In this document: positions 8,399 to 16,518 of the stretch, piece after piece
Position numbering within the stretch: the stretch's first letter is position 1
Layout: each line of letters begins with the position of its first letter
DNA from: Ignavibacteriales bacterium
GTDB lineage: Bacteria > Bacteroidota > Ignavibacteria > Ignavibacteriales > Ignavibacteriaceae
Assembly: GCA_012517155.1 (NCBI GenBank)
Contig: JAAYVN010000049.1
Span: 1-45,346, forward strand
Direction of reading: 5' to 3'
DNA: 45,346 bases
The notes under the pieces: generated by a model
Seen by the model: only the letters and a program-made list of their open reading frames with translations
The model's database searches: none
What the model was told of the DNA's origin: nothing
Translations under genes and position numbers: made by a program

Positions 8399-10384
8399 TT
8401 ATTTCTCCTTAAAAGCTTCGGATAGTTTATCGTAATGATAAACAGGTTTATATAATTTTTTTAAGTTATTTATATATTCTTCCTCCAGGCGCTTACTTTC
8501 AAATTCCTGGAAAGCACCACTGACTTCTGCTTTAGCTTCCTCAAATGTTTTTGTTCTTGCAGGATCTTTCATGATCAACTTCACGATTGAAAATCCACCT
8601 GAGTTCTTAAACGGAGCCGAGTAATCGCCGGGTTTTCTGAGTTTATTTGCTTCCACGGCAATTTCAGCAGAGTTTGCATCGAGAAGATCGAAGACACCTT
8701 TTTTATCCTTGAATCCGGGGCGTTCAGTGTAATTAGCTGCGAGAGTATCGAATTCCGCACCATTTTCAAGAAGAGTGTAGTAGTGATTAATTAAAGAATC
8801 CTTACGAGAGAAAATTTCAGCGAATTTAACTCTGTCGGCAAATTTATATTTATCGGGATCTTTCTGCCAGAATTCATATAGTTTTACCGAGTCAATATTA
8901 ATTTTGGACCAAACTTCTTCTTCCTGAAGTTTGAAAATGTAGATACCATTGCGGTAGTCTTCCATAAGTTCTTTGAACTCGGGGAATTTCTGATCGAGTG
9001 TAAGGGCATCGTGATCGAGAGCAATATCGCCGCTGGTCTTTTTAATTGCACTTTCAAGAGTTGGGCGATCAATCAGTTTGTTGGAGAACTCGTAATTTTC
9101 CTGTGTTTTCTCAATCAGTTCAGTAAGGGAAACAGGTTCCTTGTTCAGATTGTATACGGCGGAATCACCTAACTCGTTTTTCAGTTCACTTTCAAAATAT
9201 GATTTACCTATTCTTACGGAATCATGTCTTGCAGCTATTTTATCAATAAAATTCTCATTAATCGCAAATGCAAAGTTTGATTTTATATTATTGATATACT
9301 CCTCGTACTCCTGATTATATCGGGTTTGTTTGTAGAGACGTTTGAGTTCTTCCTTATCTTCTTCGAAAGTCGGATAAGGTTTAATATCTGTAACTTTAAT
9401 TATGTGATAGCCATAGTTAGTTCTTACCGGCTCTGAAATCTGTCCAAGTTTAAGGTTGAATACAGCCTCGTCGAATTCCTGAACCATCTGGCGGCGCTGG
9501 AAGTAATTCAGGTCACCACCTTTATCTTTAGAACCCTGATCATCCGAGTACTGAGCAGCCAGCTCTTCGAAATTTCCACCTTGTTTAAGAAGCATTGCAA
9601 CGGAATCAATTCTTGCCCGGGAGTTGGAAGAATCAACTTCACCGGCCTCGTTATAAAAGTCCACCATAATATGGCTTGCGCGGATTTGCGGAACACGGTT
9701 CTGCTTATCGGTAACCTTAATAATATGAAATCCGTACCGGGTTTCAACAACTTTGGGGTAAACTTCGCCAACAGATGTATTGTAAGCAGCTTCTTCAAAT
9801 TCCGGAATTATCATGCCGGCTGTAATAAAATAGATATCCCCTCCTTTGGTTTTTGAGAAGTTATCGTCGGAGTACTCTGCGCAAAGAGTATCAAAGTTCT
9901 CACCGTTCTTAATTCTATCTAAAATGTTCTGCGCCTTTAACATTGCGGTTTCCTTGCCTGTGGAATCAGGACGAATCATAATATGGGCTACACGCAGTTC
10001 ATATTTTCTTTGTTCATAGAGTTTTTTAATACCGGGCTCGACGAGAGTTTTTTCAATACCGTAAGTAACGCCAACTTTTTTCTTGTAATCCATCAATTCG
10101 TTTTGGAGCTCTTCATTCTGGCCGAAACCGCGAATTTCAGCATCACGAAGTTTCATTCTGAAGTTAACGAAAAGGTCGAGGAAGTTTTTGTAATTGGTTT
10201 GCGGATCGGTAGAATTTTTTTCTATTGTTCCGGCATTTTTGCTATAAGCTTTTTCGAACTCACCCATGGTGATTTTTTGTCCTGTGTACTCAGCAACAAT
10301 TATCTCCGAGTGTTTTGGAGAACATGAGAAAAAGAGTACCGAAACTGTAACAATAAAGAATGAACTAAACAAGAATTTATTCAT
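8399..10384 (-). CDS. Large PpiD/SurA-type peptidyl-prolyl isomerase lipoprotein
   Basis: Lipoprotein foldase of 661 residues, lipobox Cys at 21 (LFFSC). After a helical N-terminal region come two clear parvulin domains: about 132-228 (HIMIRP start, GGDIYF, YGFHIIKV end) and about 236-335 (HIMVDF start, GGDLNYF, YGYHIIKV end). A central helical linker follows, then a degenerate third parvulin-like region at about 515-610, ending GGFSIVKL. The architecture fits an inner- or outer-membrane-anchored periplasmic foldase. It is the first gene of the foldase-MoxR unit, with about 280 bp upstream that hold no gene. Its size exceeds E. coli PpiD and SurA because of the extra domain. Confidence 0.9.
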   Translation of the reverse strand: MNKFLFSSFFIVTVSVLFFSCSPKHSEIIVAEYTGQKITMGEFEKAYSKNAGTIEKNSTDPQTNYKNFLDLFVNFRMKLRDAEIRGFGQNEELQNELMDYKKKVGVTYGIEKTLVEPGIKKLYEQRKYELRVAHIMIRPDSTGKETAMLKAQNILDRIKNGENFDTLCAEYSDDNFSKTKGGDIYFITAGMIIPEFEEAAYNTSVGEVYPKVVETRYGFHIIKVTDKQNRVPQIRASHIMVDFYNEAGEVDSSNSRARIDSVAMLLKQGGNFEELAAQYSDDQGSKDKGGDLNYFQRRQMVQEFDEAVFNLKLGQISEPVRTNYGYHIIKVTDIKPYPTFEEDKEELKRLYKQTRYNQEYEEYINNIKSNFAFAINENFIDKIAARHDSVRIGKSYFESELKNELGDSAVYNLNKEPVSLTELIEKTQENYEFSNKLIDRPTLESAIKKTSGDIALDHDALTLDQKFPEFKELMEDYRNGIYIFKLQEEEVWSKINIDSVKLYEFWQKDPDKYKFADRVKFAEIFSRKDSLINHYYTLLENGAEFDTLAANYTERPGFKDKKGVFDLLDANSAEIAVEANKLRKPGDYSAPFKNSGGFSIVKLIMKDPARTKTFEEAKAEVSGAFQEFESKRLEEEYINNLKKLYKPVYHYDKLSEAFKEK

Positions 10385-10668
10385 TAATAATCTCCGATTT
10401 TGATGTTTAATATTAAAATAAGTGAATGTTAAAAATTAAAAAATTCTAAACTGTATGTTAGTTAAGAAACGCAAAAAAAACAAGGCAAAAGGGAGAAACT
10501 AAACAGGTTTTGAGAAAGCAGGGGGAAAGAAGAAGATAATAATAGTAGGTGGAGGGGAATCAGCCTGAGGACGGGATCAGATGGGCTGACATGAGCAGGA
10601 AAATTTTCTGTTATTATTTAGAAATCCTTATGTTTTGAAGCAATTCAGGCGATTTTCATATAAAAAAA

Positions 10669-11008
10669 TCAAATCTTGAGGAGGGATTTTTGCCAAATCT
10701 CAGGTGTATATCCTATTGTGACCAGGTTTTTGAATCTGACAACCGGAGTGCGAATAAGAAGGGGGTCAGCAAGGAGTTCTTCGATTATGTCGTGTTTAAT
10801 AAATTCAAGGTTTCTTTCCCTGTATCGTTTTCCCTTTTTATTGATAACATCTTCCGGAGAATAGAAGCGAAGAATATCGTCAAGTTCTTTTTTGCTGACA
10901 CCTTTTATGGTAAGGTCGCGATACTGGAACTGTATTCTTCTTTCTTTAAAGTAGCGCTCTGCTTTGTTTGAGTCAGAGCATTTTTTTACGCCAAAAATCT
11001 GAATTTCC
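10669..11008 (-). CDS. ArsC/Spx-family thioredoxin-fold protein (TTG start, first base at 11010)
   Basis: Small cytoplasmic protein of 113 residues of the ArsC/Spx/YffB family. It has a beta-alpha start IQIFGVKKCSDS with a single Cys at 11 in a CxxS motif, a YRDL segment at about 30-33 and an RTPVVRF segment near residue 90 that matches the arsenate reductase/Spx core. It lacks the CxxC of Spx, so it may be a reductase or a non-catalytic member. The start codon is TTG at 11008-11010, placed directly after the TAA stop of the sigma-54 regulator with GAGG just upstream, so translation is probably coupled. It is the last gene of the PhnD-kinase-regulator operon. A role in redox or arsenate handling would be speculative. 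Confidence 0.82.
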
Positions 11009-11010
11009 AA

Positions 11011-12378
11011 TTAATCCTCACTACTTTTATTTCGAGAAATAGCGAGTCGTTCGATTTTGCCGGTCAGGGTAGTGCGAGGAATTTTTAGGAGACGTGCAGC
11101 ATTTGTAATATTATTATCCGTCTGAAGCAGAGCCCAGTTAATAATATCAGCTTCCTTGGCAGAAATAAATTCATCGAATGAACCGGAGAAGGATGTTTCA
11201 GCCTGAGTCAGATTTACATCTTTTTTTGAAGCCGGAAGATCCAGGAGAGTGAGGTCGATTTCACCTGAATATGAGAGGGCGATCATACGTTCTACAATAT
11301 TTTCAAGTTCCCGGACATTGCCATACCAGTCGTAATCAATAAGTTTCTGCCAAATACCCGGAGTAAGACAACTGAGTTTTTCTTCTGATGAATGTTTACG
11401 GAAAAAGTATTTAACCAGTGGGACGATATCGTCTTTCCTGTCCCTTAGCGGTTTTATTTTCAGAGGAATGATGTTCAATCTATAAAAAAGATCTTCTCTG
11501 AACTTTTTCTCATCCACCTTTTTCTTGAGATCAATTTTTGTGGCGCAAATAATCCGGACATCAAGAGAAAAAACTTCGGATCCGCCAACTCGGGTAAACT
11601 CCCTTTCCTGAATAACACGAAGGAGTTTGACCTGCATGTACATTGGAAAATCATCGATATCATCAAGAAAGATTGTTCCTTTATTTGCGCGTTCAAAGTA
11701 ACCTCGGTGTCTTTTCAGTGCACCCGTAAATGAGCCTTTTTCGTGTCCGAAAAGTTCGCTTTCGAGGAGTGATTCAGGAATACTTGAGCAACTTACAGTG
11801 ACGAAATTTTCGTTTTTACGCGGGCTCAAGTTGTGAAGAGTGCGTGCGACAATTTCCTTTCCGGTACCGCTCTCACCTTCTATTAATATGGTAAAGTCGT
11901 TTTGAGCAATATGACGTATCGTTTCTCGAAGTTTTTGAGTTTCTTTGGAGTTTCCGACAATCGACCGGTCCTGAAGGAAGTGAATTTTATTTTTAAGTTC
12001 TGTATTCTCGGTAATAACGGACTGGAGTTGGCGTATGTTACGTAATACTGCAATTAGTTTTTCTGGAGAAAATGGTTTAGTAAGGTAATCGTATGCCCCC
12101 ATTTTAAGAGCCTGTACTGCAGTCTCGACAGTAGCATAAGCAGTAATTAAAATAACTTTGGAGTCAGGATTTTTAGTTAAGACATGTGAGAGTATATCTA
12201 ATCCGTTGGCGTCGGGAAGTCTGAGATCGGAAATCACGATTTCAGGAAGTTGCGAGTCAAAAATAGAAATGCCTTTTGCTCCTTCATCAGCAGAAAAGAC
12301 CTCAAAGCCTTCCTTTGTAAGAGTATTACCAAGAGAAATGCGGGTTATTTTTTCGTCTTCAATTATGAGTACTTTCAT
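11011..12378 (-). CDS. NtrC/AtoC-type sigma-54-dependent response regulator
   Basis: Three-domain regulator of 455 residues, counted from the ATG at 12376-12378; an in-frame TTG lies 12 bases upstream, but the ATG begins the receiver strand MKVLIIEDE. The receiver has the phospho-acceptor Asp at 51 and a KPF Lys at 101. The AAA+ domain has Walker A GESGTGKE (168-175), the sigma-54 contact loop as GSFTGA (215-220, usually GAFTGA) and Walker B GTIFLDD. A Fis-type helix-turn-helix lies at about 415-450. Such proteins bind upstream dyads and open sigma-54 promoters after phosphorylation. The start overlaps the kinase stop by 20 bp. A matching promoter and tandem dyads lie 2.9 kb away in front of the phosphate operon. 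Confidence 0.95.
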   Translation of the reverse strand: MKVLIIEDEKITRISLGNTLTKEGFEVFSADEGAKGISIFDSQLPEIVISDLRLPDANGLDILSHVLTKNPDSKVILITAYATVETAVQALKMGAYDYLTKPFSPEKLIAVLRNIRQLQSVITENTELKNKIHFLQDRSIVGNSKETQKLRETIRHIAQNDFTILIEGESGTGKEIVARTLHNLSPRKNENFVTVSCSSIPESLLESELFGHEKGSFTGALKRHRGYFERANKGTIFLDDIDDFPMYMQVKLLRVIQEREFTRVGGSEVFSLDVRIICATKIDLKKKVDEKKFREDLFYRLNIIPLKIKPLRDRKDDIVPLVKYFFRKHSSEEKLSCLTPGIWQKLIDYDWYGNVRELENIVERMIALSYSGEIDLTLLDLPASKKDVNLTQAETSFSGSFDEFISAKEADIINWALLQTDNNITNAARLLKIPRTTLTGKIERLAISRNKSSED

Positions 12379-13840
12379 CGGAGTTTCCAATCGGTAAAAT
12401 TACAGTAAAAGTAGTTGAAACACCAGGGGTACTTTCAACTAGTATCTTGCCATTATGGGCGGTTACGATATCCAGCGATGCGGAGAGACCCAGGCCGGTT
12501 CCCACACCCAGTTCTTTAGTGGTATAAAATGGCTCGAAAATATCTTTAAGATTTTCCGGTTTAATCCCTATTCCATTGTCTTTAACGGAGAAAAGGATAT
12601 TTTGCTGATCCATAAAATCGGTACGTATTTCTATAAACCCTTCCGTTTCGATTGCGTCCAGACTATTAAGCAGGAGGTTCATAACTACTTCTTGAATCAA
12701 GTGATAATCTCCGTACATCGAAGGAAGAAGTTCGTTGAGACGTGTACGAATAGTTAATTTTTTGTCTTTAATCCGGTAATCAAAGAGAGTAATGACTTTC
12801 TGGATAGTATCGTTTATATTGATCAAGTAATCGGTTCGTGATTGCTGACGAGCAAAACCAAGAAGTTTTTTGACAATCGTTTCTATATTAGTAATACCCT
12901 CATCAATAAGTGAGAGGTAATCCCGGTTTTGTTGAACGTTCTCCGGTTCGCGATTAATTGCATATAGGCAGGATTTAATACCATTCAATGGATTATTTAT
13001 CTGATGAGCTACACCGGCAGCAAGTCTTCCAATAGAAGCCAGTTTTTCAGCCTGATAAATTTGTCTTTGTGCTTTTTCGAGTTGGAGTTTTGAATTATTC
13101 AGGCGCTCTGTAAGAAGCCTGAAATGATGATATAAAAAACCGACTTCATCATCTTTAACTGGCAGAGAGATATCATAGCCGGAAATAAGATCGATTTTAT
13201 CAATCTCCAGAACTAGTTTATCCAGAGAAGAAGTTAAGCGATTGATAGATATAAAAAGAATTATCAGGACAATAAGAGTAACGGAAACAGTTGCACCAAG
13301 AAGAATAAAGAAAAGTGAGCGCAATTCATTTCTAAGAGGTTCGGCATCAAAACCGATAATTGCGGCACCCCAGAATTTATTAGCAAAATTGAACGGGAGT
13401 TTGACTTCATTCACCCAGCCAAACTTTGAATCATCGACAATCCGAACAATTTCAGCAGATAACTCAACGGGTTCAAACTTTAGATTTTCATCCGAGGCGA
13501 TTTTCTGTTCGGAAGTCAAGAAACGATTAATTATGCGATTGCCGACTTTATCAAAAATCACGACATATTTAACATTGCGCAAACGGTTTATAAAGTTATC
13601 TATGTATGTTTCAAGGATGTTATCCTTCTGAAAAGTGGATTTTTCCTCAAAAATAAGGGCATCGACAACTGTAACTGCAAAAGTATTCGAGATTGAACGG
13701 ACAGTCTCCGATTCGTTATGGATAATGTTTTTCCGCCACTGGAGTAGGAATATCAGTGATATAAGAAGCATTAGGAAAACGATTACGAAGGCGGTAACTC
13801 CAAGAATTTTTGTACTAAGGTGTGATCTGAACTTATTCAT
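12359..13840 (-). CDS. Membrane sensor histidine kinase (NtrB-class partner)
   Basis: Histidine kinase of 493 residues. Two membrane helices (about 12-34 and 176-199) bracket a periplasmic sensor of about 140 residues, followed by a HAMP segment (200-250) and a short coiled coil. The H-box is AAGVAHQINNPLNG with the phospho-His at 279, the N-box is NLLLNSLDA, and the ATP site has DNGIGI (421-426) and GTGLGL (447-452). It overlaps the PhnD-like gene by 4 bp (ATGA) and the response regulator by 20 bp, so the three are translated together. The natural reading is that the PhnD-like protein presents a ligand to its periplasmic domain. The ligand is not visible in the sequence. Confidence 0.95.
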   Translation of the reverse strand: MNKFRSHLSTKILGVTAFVIVFLMLLISLIFLLQWRKNIIHNESETVRSISNTFAVTVVDALIFEEKSTFQKDNILETYIDNFINRLRNVKYVVIFDKVGNRIINRFLTSEQKIASDENLKFEPVELSAEIVRIVDDSKFGWVNEVKLPFNFANKFWGAAIIGFDAEPLRNELRSLFFILLGATVSVTLIVLIILFISINRLTSSLDKLVLEIDKIDLISGYDISLPVKDDEVGFLYHHFRLLTERLNNSKLQLEKAQRQIYQAEKLASIGRLAAGVAHQINNPLNGIKSCLYAINREPENVQQNRDYLSLIDEGITNIETIVKKLLGFARQQSRTDYLININDTIQKVITLFDYRIKDKKLTIRTRLNELLPSMYGDYHLIQEVVMNLLLNSLDAIETEGFIEIRTDFMDQQNILFSVKDNGIGIKPENLKDIFEPFYTTKELGVGTGLGLSASLDIVTAHNGKILVESTPGVSTTFTVILPIGNSDESTHN

Positions 13841-14778
13841 TTAACCCGTCCGCTGATATTACGGATAACCTTATAGTCTGAATCAGATGCGGATTCAAAT
13901 CCAAAAACAAACTCATAATCCCAGTCCTTAGTGATTTGGAGGCGATCGGGATTATTTTTATTTATAACAAGCAATGCTGATTTGATTGCATTAACTACCG
14001 AGTCTGATTTACCCGGGACTGCAACTAGAGGTGAGGTTGGGATAGGATCGGAATAGGCGATAATCCTGAGACCTTTCTGAGAAGCATTTTTAATTAGATA
14101 TTCACGAGTAACACCAACATCCGAGTACCCTTTGAGAACACTGTAAATAACGCTCTGGTGATGTGGAAAATAATCGATAGCAACAAAATCATCTTCACTC
14201 ATTCTAAGCTTGGGAAGTTCGTATTTCAGTAACCAGTTTACGGAAAAAGATTCCTTTGACGGAAGAGCGAGTCGTTTTCCCTTAATCATACTGACAGAAG
14301 AGATATGACTATTCTGTCTTACAAATATAACAGAACGGGAATAGGGGCGGAAGTTTTCATTTAATGGTTTAAGGAAAGGAATTATTCCATGTTCACGGTT
14401 TGCGCGGACGTACACATAAGAACCGAGGAAAGCAGCGGTAACCTCCCCTTTTATTAACATATTTACTGCATCTTGATAATCGCTGCTAAGTTTCAATTCA
14501 AAAAGATAAGGAGTTTTTGATGAAATATAGTCAAGAAGGGGTTGATAACCCCTGAAGATAATGTTTGGAGGATAACGGGAAATGACACCTATATATACAA
14601 CCGGCTTTGAGGAATCCACTGCATTCTTATTGGAAACATGCGTGTGACGATATACCTCACCGGAGATATCCAGCACATAATTATAGAAGACAACTGTAAA
14701 AACAACGGACGTGAGGAGAAGGATAAAAAGCCTTATTTTTGCCTGTCTGGAGAACATTTTGTCTATTATTTTAAACAT
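13837..14778 (-). CDS. PhnD-like phosphate/phosphonate-type solute-binding protein, membrane anchored
   Basis: Periplasmic binding protein of the PhnD/phosphate-phosphite-phosphonate family, 313 residues. An uncleaved-looking N-terminal helix (about 16-37) is followed by a two-lobed fold: VYIGVISRYPP at the first strand, DAVNMLIKGEVTAAFLGSYVYV in the first lobe and DVGVTREYLIK in the second. ABC-transporter PhnD proteins normally sit with PhnC and PhnE; here neither is present. Instead the gene is first in an operon with a kinase and regulator, overlapping the kinase by 4 bp, so it probably acts as a sensor subunit rather than in uptake. The ligand could be phosphate, phosphite, a phosphonate or an unrelated anion. 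Confidence 0.88.
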   Translation of the reverse strand: MFKIIDKMFSRQAKIRLFILLLTSVVFTVVFYNYVLDISGEVYRHTHVSNKNAVDSSKPVVYIGVISRYPPNIIFRGYQPLLDYISSKTPYLFELKLSSDYQDAVNMLIKGEVTAAFLGSYVYVRANREHGIIPFLKPLNENFRPYSRSVIFVRQNSHISSVSMIKGKRLALPSKESFSVNWLLKYELPKLRMSEDDFVAIDYFPHHQSVIYSVLKGYSDVGVTREYLIKNASQKGLRIIAYSDPIPTSPLVAVPGKSDSVVNAIKSALLVINKNNPDRLQITKDWDYEFVFGFESASDSDYKVIRNISGRVK

Positions 14779-14973
14779 CAGTTGAGTTAATTGAAAAAAT
14801 TTAATGCGAGAATTTACGAATTTATTAACGAACAGACAAGACAGGTGAAAATTCGGGGAACTTTATTTGACTAATGTCTGATAGACTTAAAAGCAAGTTT
14901 ACTTAAAAATTATAATAATTTGCGGATATGCTACTCTTTTTCGGAATAATTGACTTCATAAAGCTAAAAAATA

Positions 14974-15171
14974 TTACGATTTAACTAAATTATACGCAAA
15001 AAGAAATAGGAAGACCGCGGAGATTGAAACCACAATGTAAAAGACCTTTGCTACAAATGAGTTTTCTTTTTTCTCTCTTTTAATATTCTTAACCGGATCT
15101 TTTTCGAAGTGATCTGCATCATAATCTCCATCAAGAATATTCCATTTTCCAGTCGGCAATACTTTTCTCAT
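14974..15171 (-). CDS. Small single-pass membrane protein, unknown function
   Basis: Hypothetical protein of 65 residues: an acidic and basic N-terminal half (DGDYDADHFEKD) and one C-terminal membrane helix (about 42-62), giving a tail-anchored topology. The ATG at 15169-15171 has AGGA seven bases upstream, which supports a real gene. It lies between the PhnD-like gene and the plus-strand phosphate operon, on the minus strand, 195 bp upstream of the PhnD gene. I do not recognise a family. Its position would allow it to be the first gene of the signalling operon if transcription crosses the gap. Confidence 0.6.
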   Translation of the reverse strand: MRKVLPTGKWNILDGDYDADHFEKDPVKNIKREKKENSFVAKVFYIVVSISAVFLFLFAYNLVKS

Positions 15172-15263
15172 ACAATCCTATAATTTAACTTGATAATAAG
15201 ACAACTTGCCTTTATACTATTAAGTTCCTTCACTTTGATAATTCTTCAAGAAAGATGCTTCAG

Positions 15264-15279
15264 TGTGATAAAAATCATA
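15264..15279. promoter_or_regulatory. Possible CRP/FNR-family site
   Basis: TGTGA-N6-TCATA resembles the CRP/FNR consensus TGTGA-N6-TCACA with one mismatch. It lies in the intergenic region between the divergent units, about 180 bp upstream of the first CYTH gene. No CRP/FNR gene is in the window, so this is a weak call. Confidence 0.3.
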
Positions 15280-15303
15280 CAATGTAACAAATAACCGAAT
15301 TGA

Positions 15304-15341
15304 TGACGGAATATGGTCAAAAGTGCGACTAAATTTCGTCA
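15304..15341. promoter_or_regulatory. Tandem dyads, candidate binding sites for the NtrC-type regulator
   Basis: Two inverted repeats share the form GAC-N8-GTC followed by A: TGAC-N8-GTCA at 15304-15319 and CGAC-N8-GTCA at 15326-15341. Their centres (15311.5 and 15333.5) are 22 bp apart, about two helical turns, so both would lie on one face of the DNA. They are centred roughly 105 and 83 bases before the start expected from the downstream sigma-54-like element, the usual distance for upstream activating sequences. The cognate regulator would be the one encoded at 11011-12378; that pairing is inferred. Confidence 0.55.
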
Positions 15342-15390
15342 ACAACAGATCTGAAGTGTTGATTTTTTCCCCAAAACGATATTTTTTTTA

Positions 15391-15406
15391 TGGCACATAG
15401 TTTGAA
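15391..15406 (+). promoter_or_regulatory. Sigma-54-type (-24/-12) promoter candidate for the phosphate operon
   Basis: TGGCACATAGTTTGAA matches the sigma-54 consensus TGGCACR-N4-TTGCW at all positions except GA in place of GC at -12, with correct spacing. The predicted start near 15416 leaves a leader of about 30 bases before the ATG at 15445, which has AGGA eight bases upstream. A sigma-54-dependent regulator is encoded nearby, and tandem dyads lie upstream. I saw no convincing sigma-70 or Bacteroidota-type promoter at a better position. Confidence 0.6.
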
Positions 15407-15444
15407 TTAAATTATTTATTTAATAATCAATAACAGGAAATTCA

Positions 15445-16029
15445 ATGGCAGAAATAATTCCACGATGGGAATGGAGAACATTCCAAAATGATCTAGGGAA
15501 ACCAGAATTAAATATCCGCTCGTATACCGAAGAAAAGACTCGTGAGAGTTCGGAAGTATATATATTATCAGAAGTTAGCATGGACAATACAAAAATACGG
15601 GACGGTTTAATGGATATAAAGACACTTCAGCAGGTTAATGAGAACCGACTTGAACTTTGGTTACCAATTATGAAAGGTCAGTTTCCCTTACCTGCAGCAG
15701 AAATTGAGAAAGTTTTTAAGTGTTTCAGAGTCTCACTTTCAAAGAATCTAAAAGAAGCCTACACTTACGAAGAATACTTGAATGAACTTATTAAACCATC
15801 GAAACTGCTTAAAGCTGTTAATGTTCATAAAAAGAGAACGGGTTTTACAATCGATGGAACGATTGTGGAAATTGCGGAAGTTACCGTTGACGGAAAAGTA
15901 ATCAGAACTGCTGCAGTTGAACATGCAGATCCTGATTTGGTCTTTTCAGTAGTACAAAAGCTGGAACTTGATATGTTCCCCAATATTAACTATCTGCGCG
16001 GATTAAAAAATATGATTGGAATGAAGTAA
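15445..16029 (+). CDS. CYTH-like (triphosphate tunnel fold) protein, divergent
   Basis: Cytoplasmic protein of 194 residues that looks like a divergent CYTH/triphosphate tunnel metalloenzyme. The N-terminal IPRWEWRTF replaces the canonical ExExK. A DNTKIRDGLMDIKTL strand pair, the KKRTGF segment and VEIAEVTVDGKVIRTAAVE with alternating acidic and basic residues recall the tunnel strands. The end PNINYLRGLK is distinctive. It starts the operon and is followed after 10 bp by a canonical CYTH protein. The family assignment rests on pattern and on the neighbour; activity is uncertain because the metal-binding ExExK is not intact. Confidence 0.7.
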   Translation: MAEIIPRWEWRTFQNDLGKPELNIRSYTEEKTRESSEVYILSEVSMDNTKIRDGLMDIKTLQQVNENRLELWLPIMKGQFPLPAAEIEKVFKCFRVSLSKNLKEAYTYEEYLNELIKPSKLLKAVNVHKKRTGFTIDGTIVEIAEVTVDGKVIRTAAVEHADPDLVFSVVQKLELDMFPNINYLRGLKNMIGMK

Positions 16030-16039
16030 GGAGATAAAA

Positions 16040-16504
16040 ATGGGAAAAGAAATAGAACGCAAATTTTTGGTTAAATCAGATGCCTGGAAAAAACTGAGTA
16101 CACCTACTTTCTACAGGCAAGGTTATCTTTCAAGCGTCAAAGAAAGAACTGTTAGAGTAAGGACCGTTGGGACAAAAGGATTTCTGACAATAAAGGGACC
16201 CACGGTTGGAATAACAAGAAGTGAATTTGAATACTCAATACCGGTTGAAGATGCAAATGCAATGCTGGATAATCTATGTGAAAGGCCATTAATAGAAAAA
16301 AACCGTGCGGTTGTTGAGTATAAAGGGTTGAAATGGGAATTAGATGAATTTTTTGGTGATAACGAAGGACTGGTGATCGCAGAGGTTGAACTCAGCGACG
16401 AAAATGTAAAAATTGAAATTCCGGAATGGATTGGAGACGAGGTATCCGGAGATCCGAGGTATTTTAATTCAAATCTAACAAAGAATCCATTCAAAACCTG
16501 GTAA
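16040..16504 (+). CDS. CYTH-domain triphosphatase family protein
   Basis: Canonical small CYTH protein of 154 residues. The N-terminal EIERKFLV gives the ExExK motif (Glu4, Glu6, Lys8). Further tunnel elements are RVRTVGTKGFLTIKGP, SEFEYSIP, KWELDEF and GLVIAEVEL, each with the alternating charges that bind triphosphate and metal. Family members hydrolyse inorganic triphosphate, thiamine triphosphate or short polyphosphate, and a few are adenylate cyclases. AAGGAGATAAAA immediately before the ATG is a strong ribosome-binding site. Being second in an operon with phosphate transporters favours tripolyphosphate or another phosphorus-rich substrate. Confidence 0.92.
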   Translation: MGKEIERKFLVKSDAWKKLSTPTFYRQGYLSSVKERTVRVRTVGTKGFLTIKGPTVGITRSEFEYSIPVEDANAMLDNLCERPLIEKNRAVVEYKGLKWELDEFFGDNEGLVIAEVELSDENVKIEIPEWIGDEVSGDPRYFNSNLTKNPFKTW

Positions 16505-16518
16505 AAATAAACTAGCAA

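Noticed and set aside
10640-10668. GATTTT/AAAATC inverted repeat after the ArsC-like gene
   Set aside because: Only six AT pairs without a following T-run; too weak for a terminator.
14876-14886. GTCTGATAGAC dyad upstream of the PhnD-like gene
   Set aside because: Does not share the GAC-N8-GTC spacing of the proposed activator sites, and no -24/-12 element lies nearby, so autoregulation is not supported.
15361-15386. TTGATT ... TATTTT as a sigma-70-type promoter
   Set aside because: The spacer is about 15 bases and the region is a T-rich tract; the sigma-54-like element fits better.
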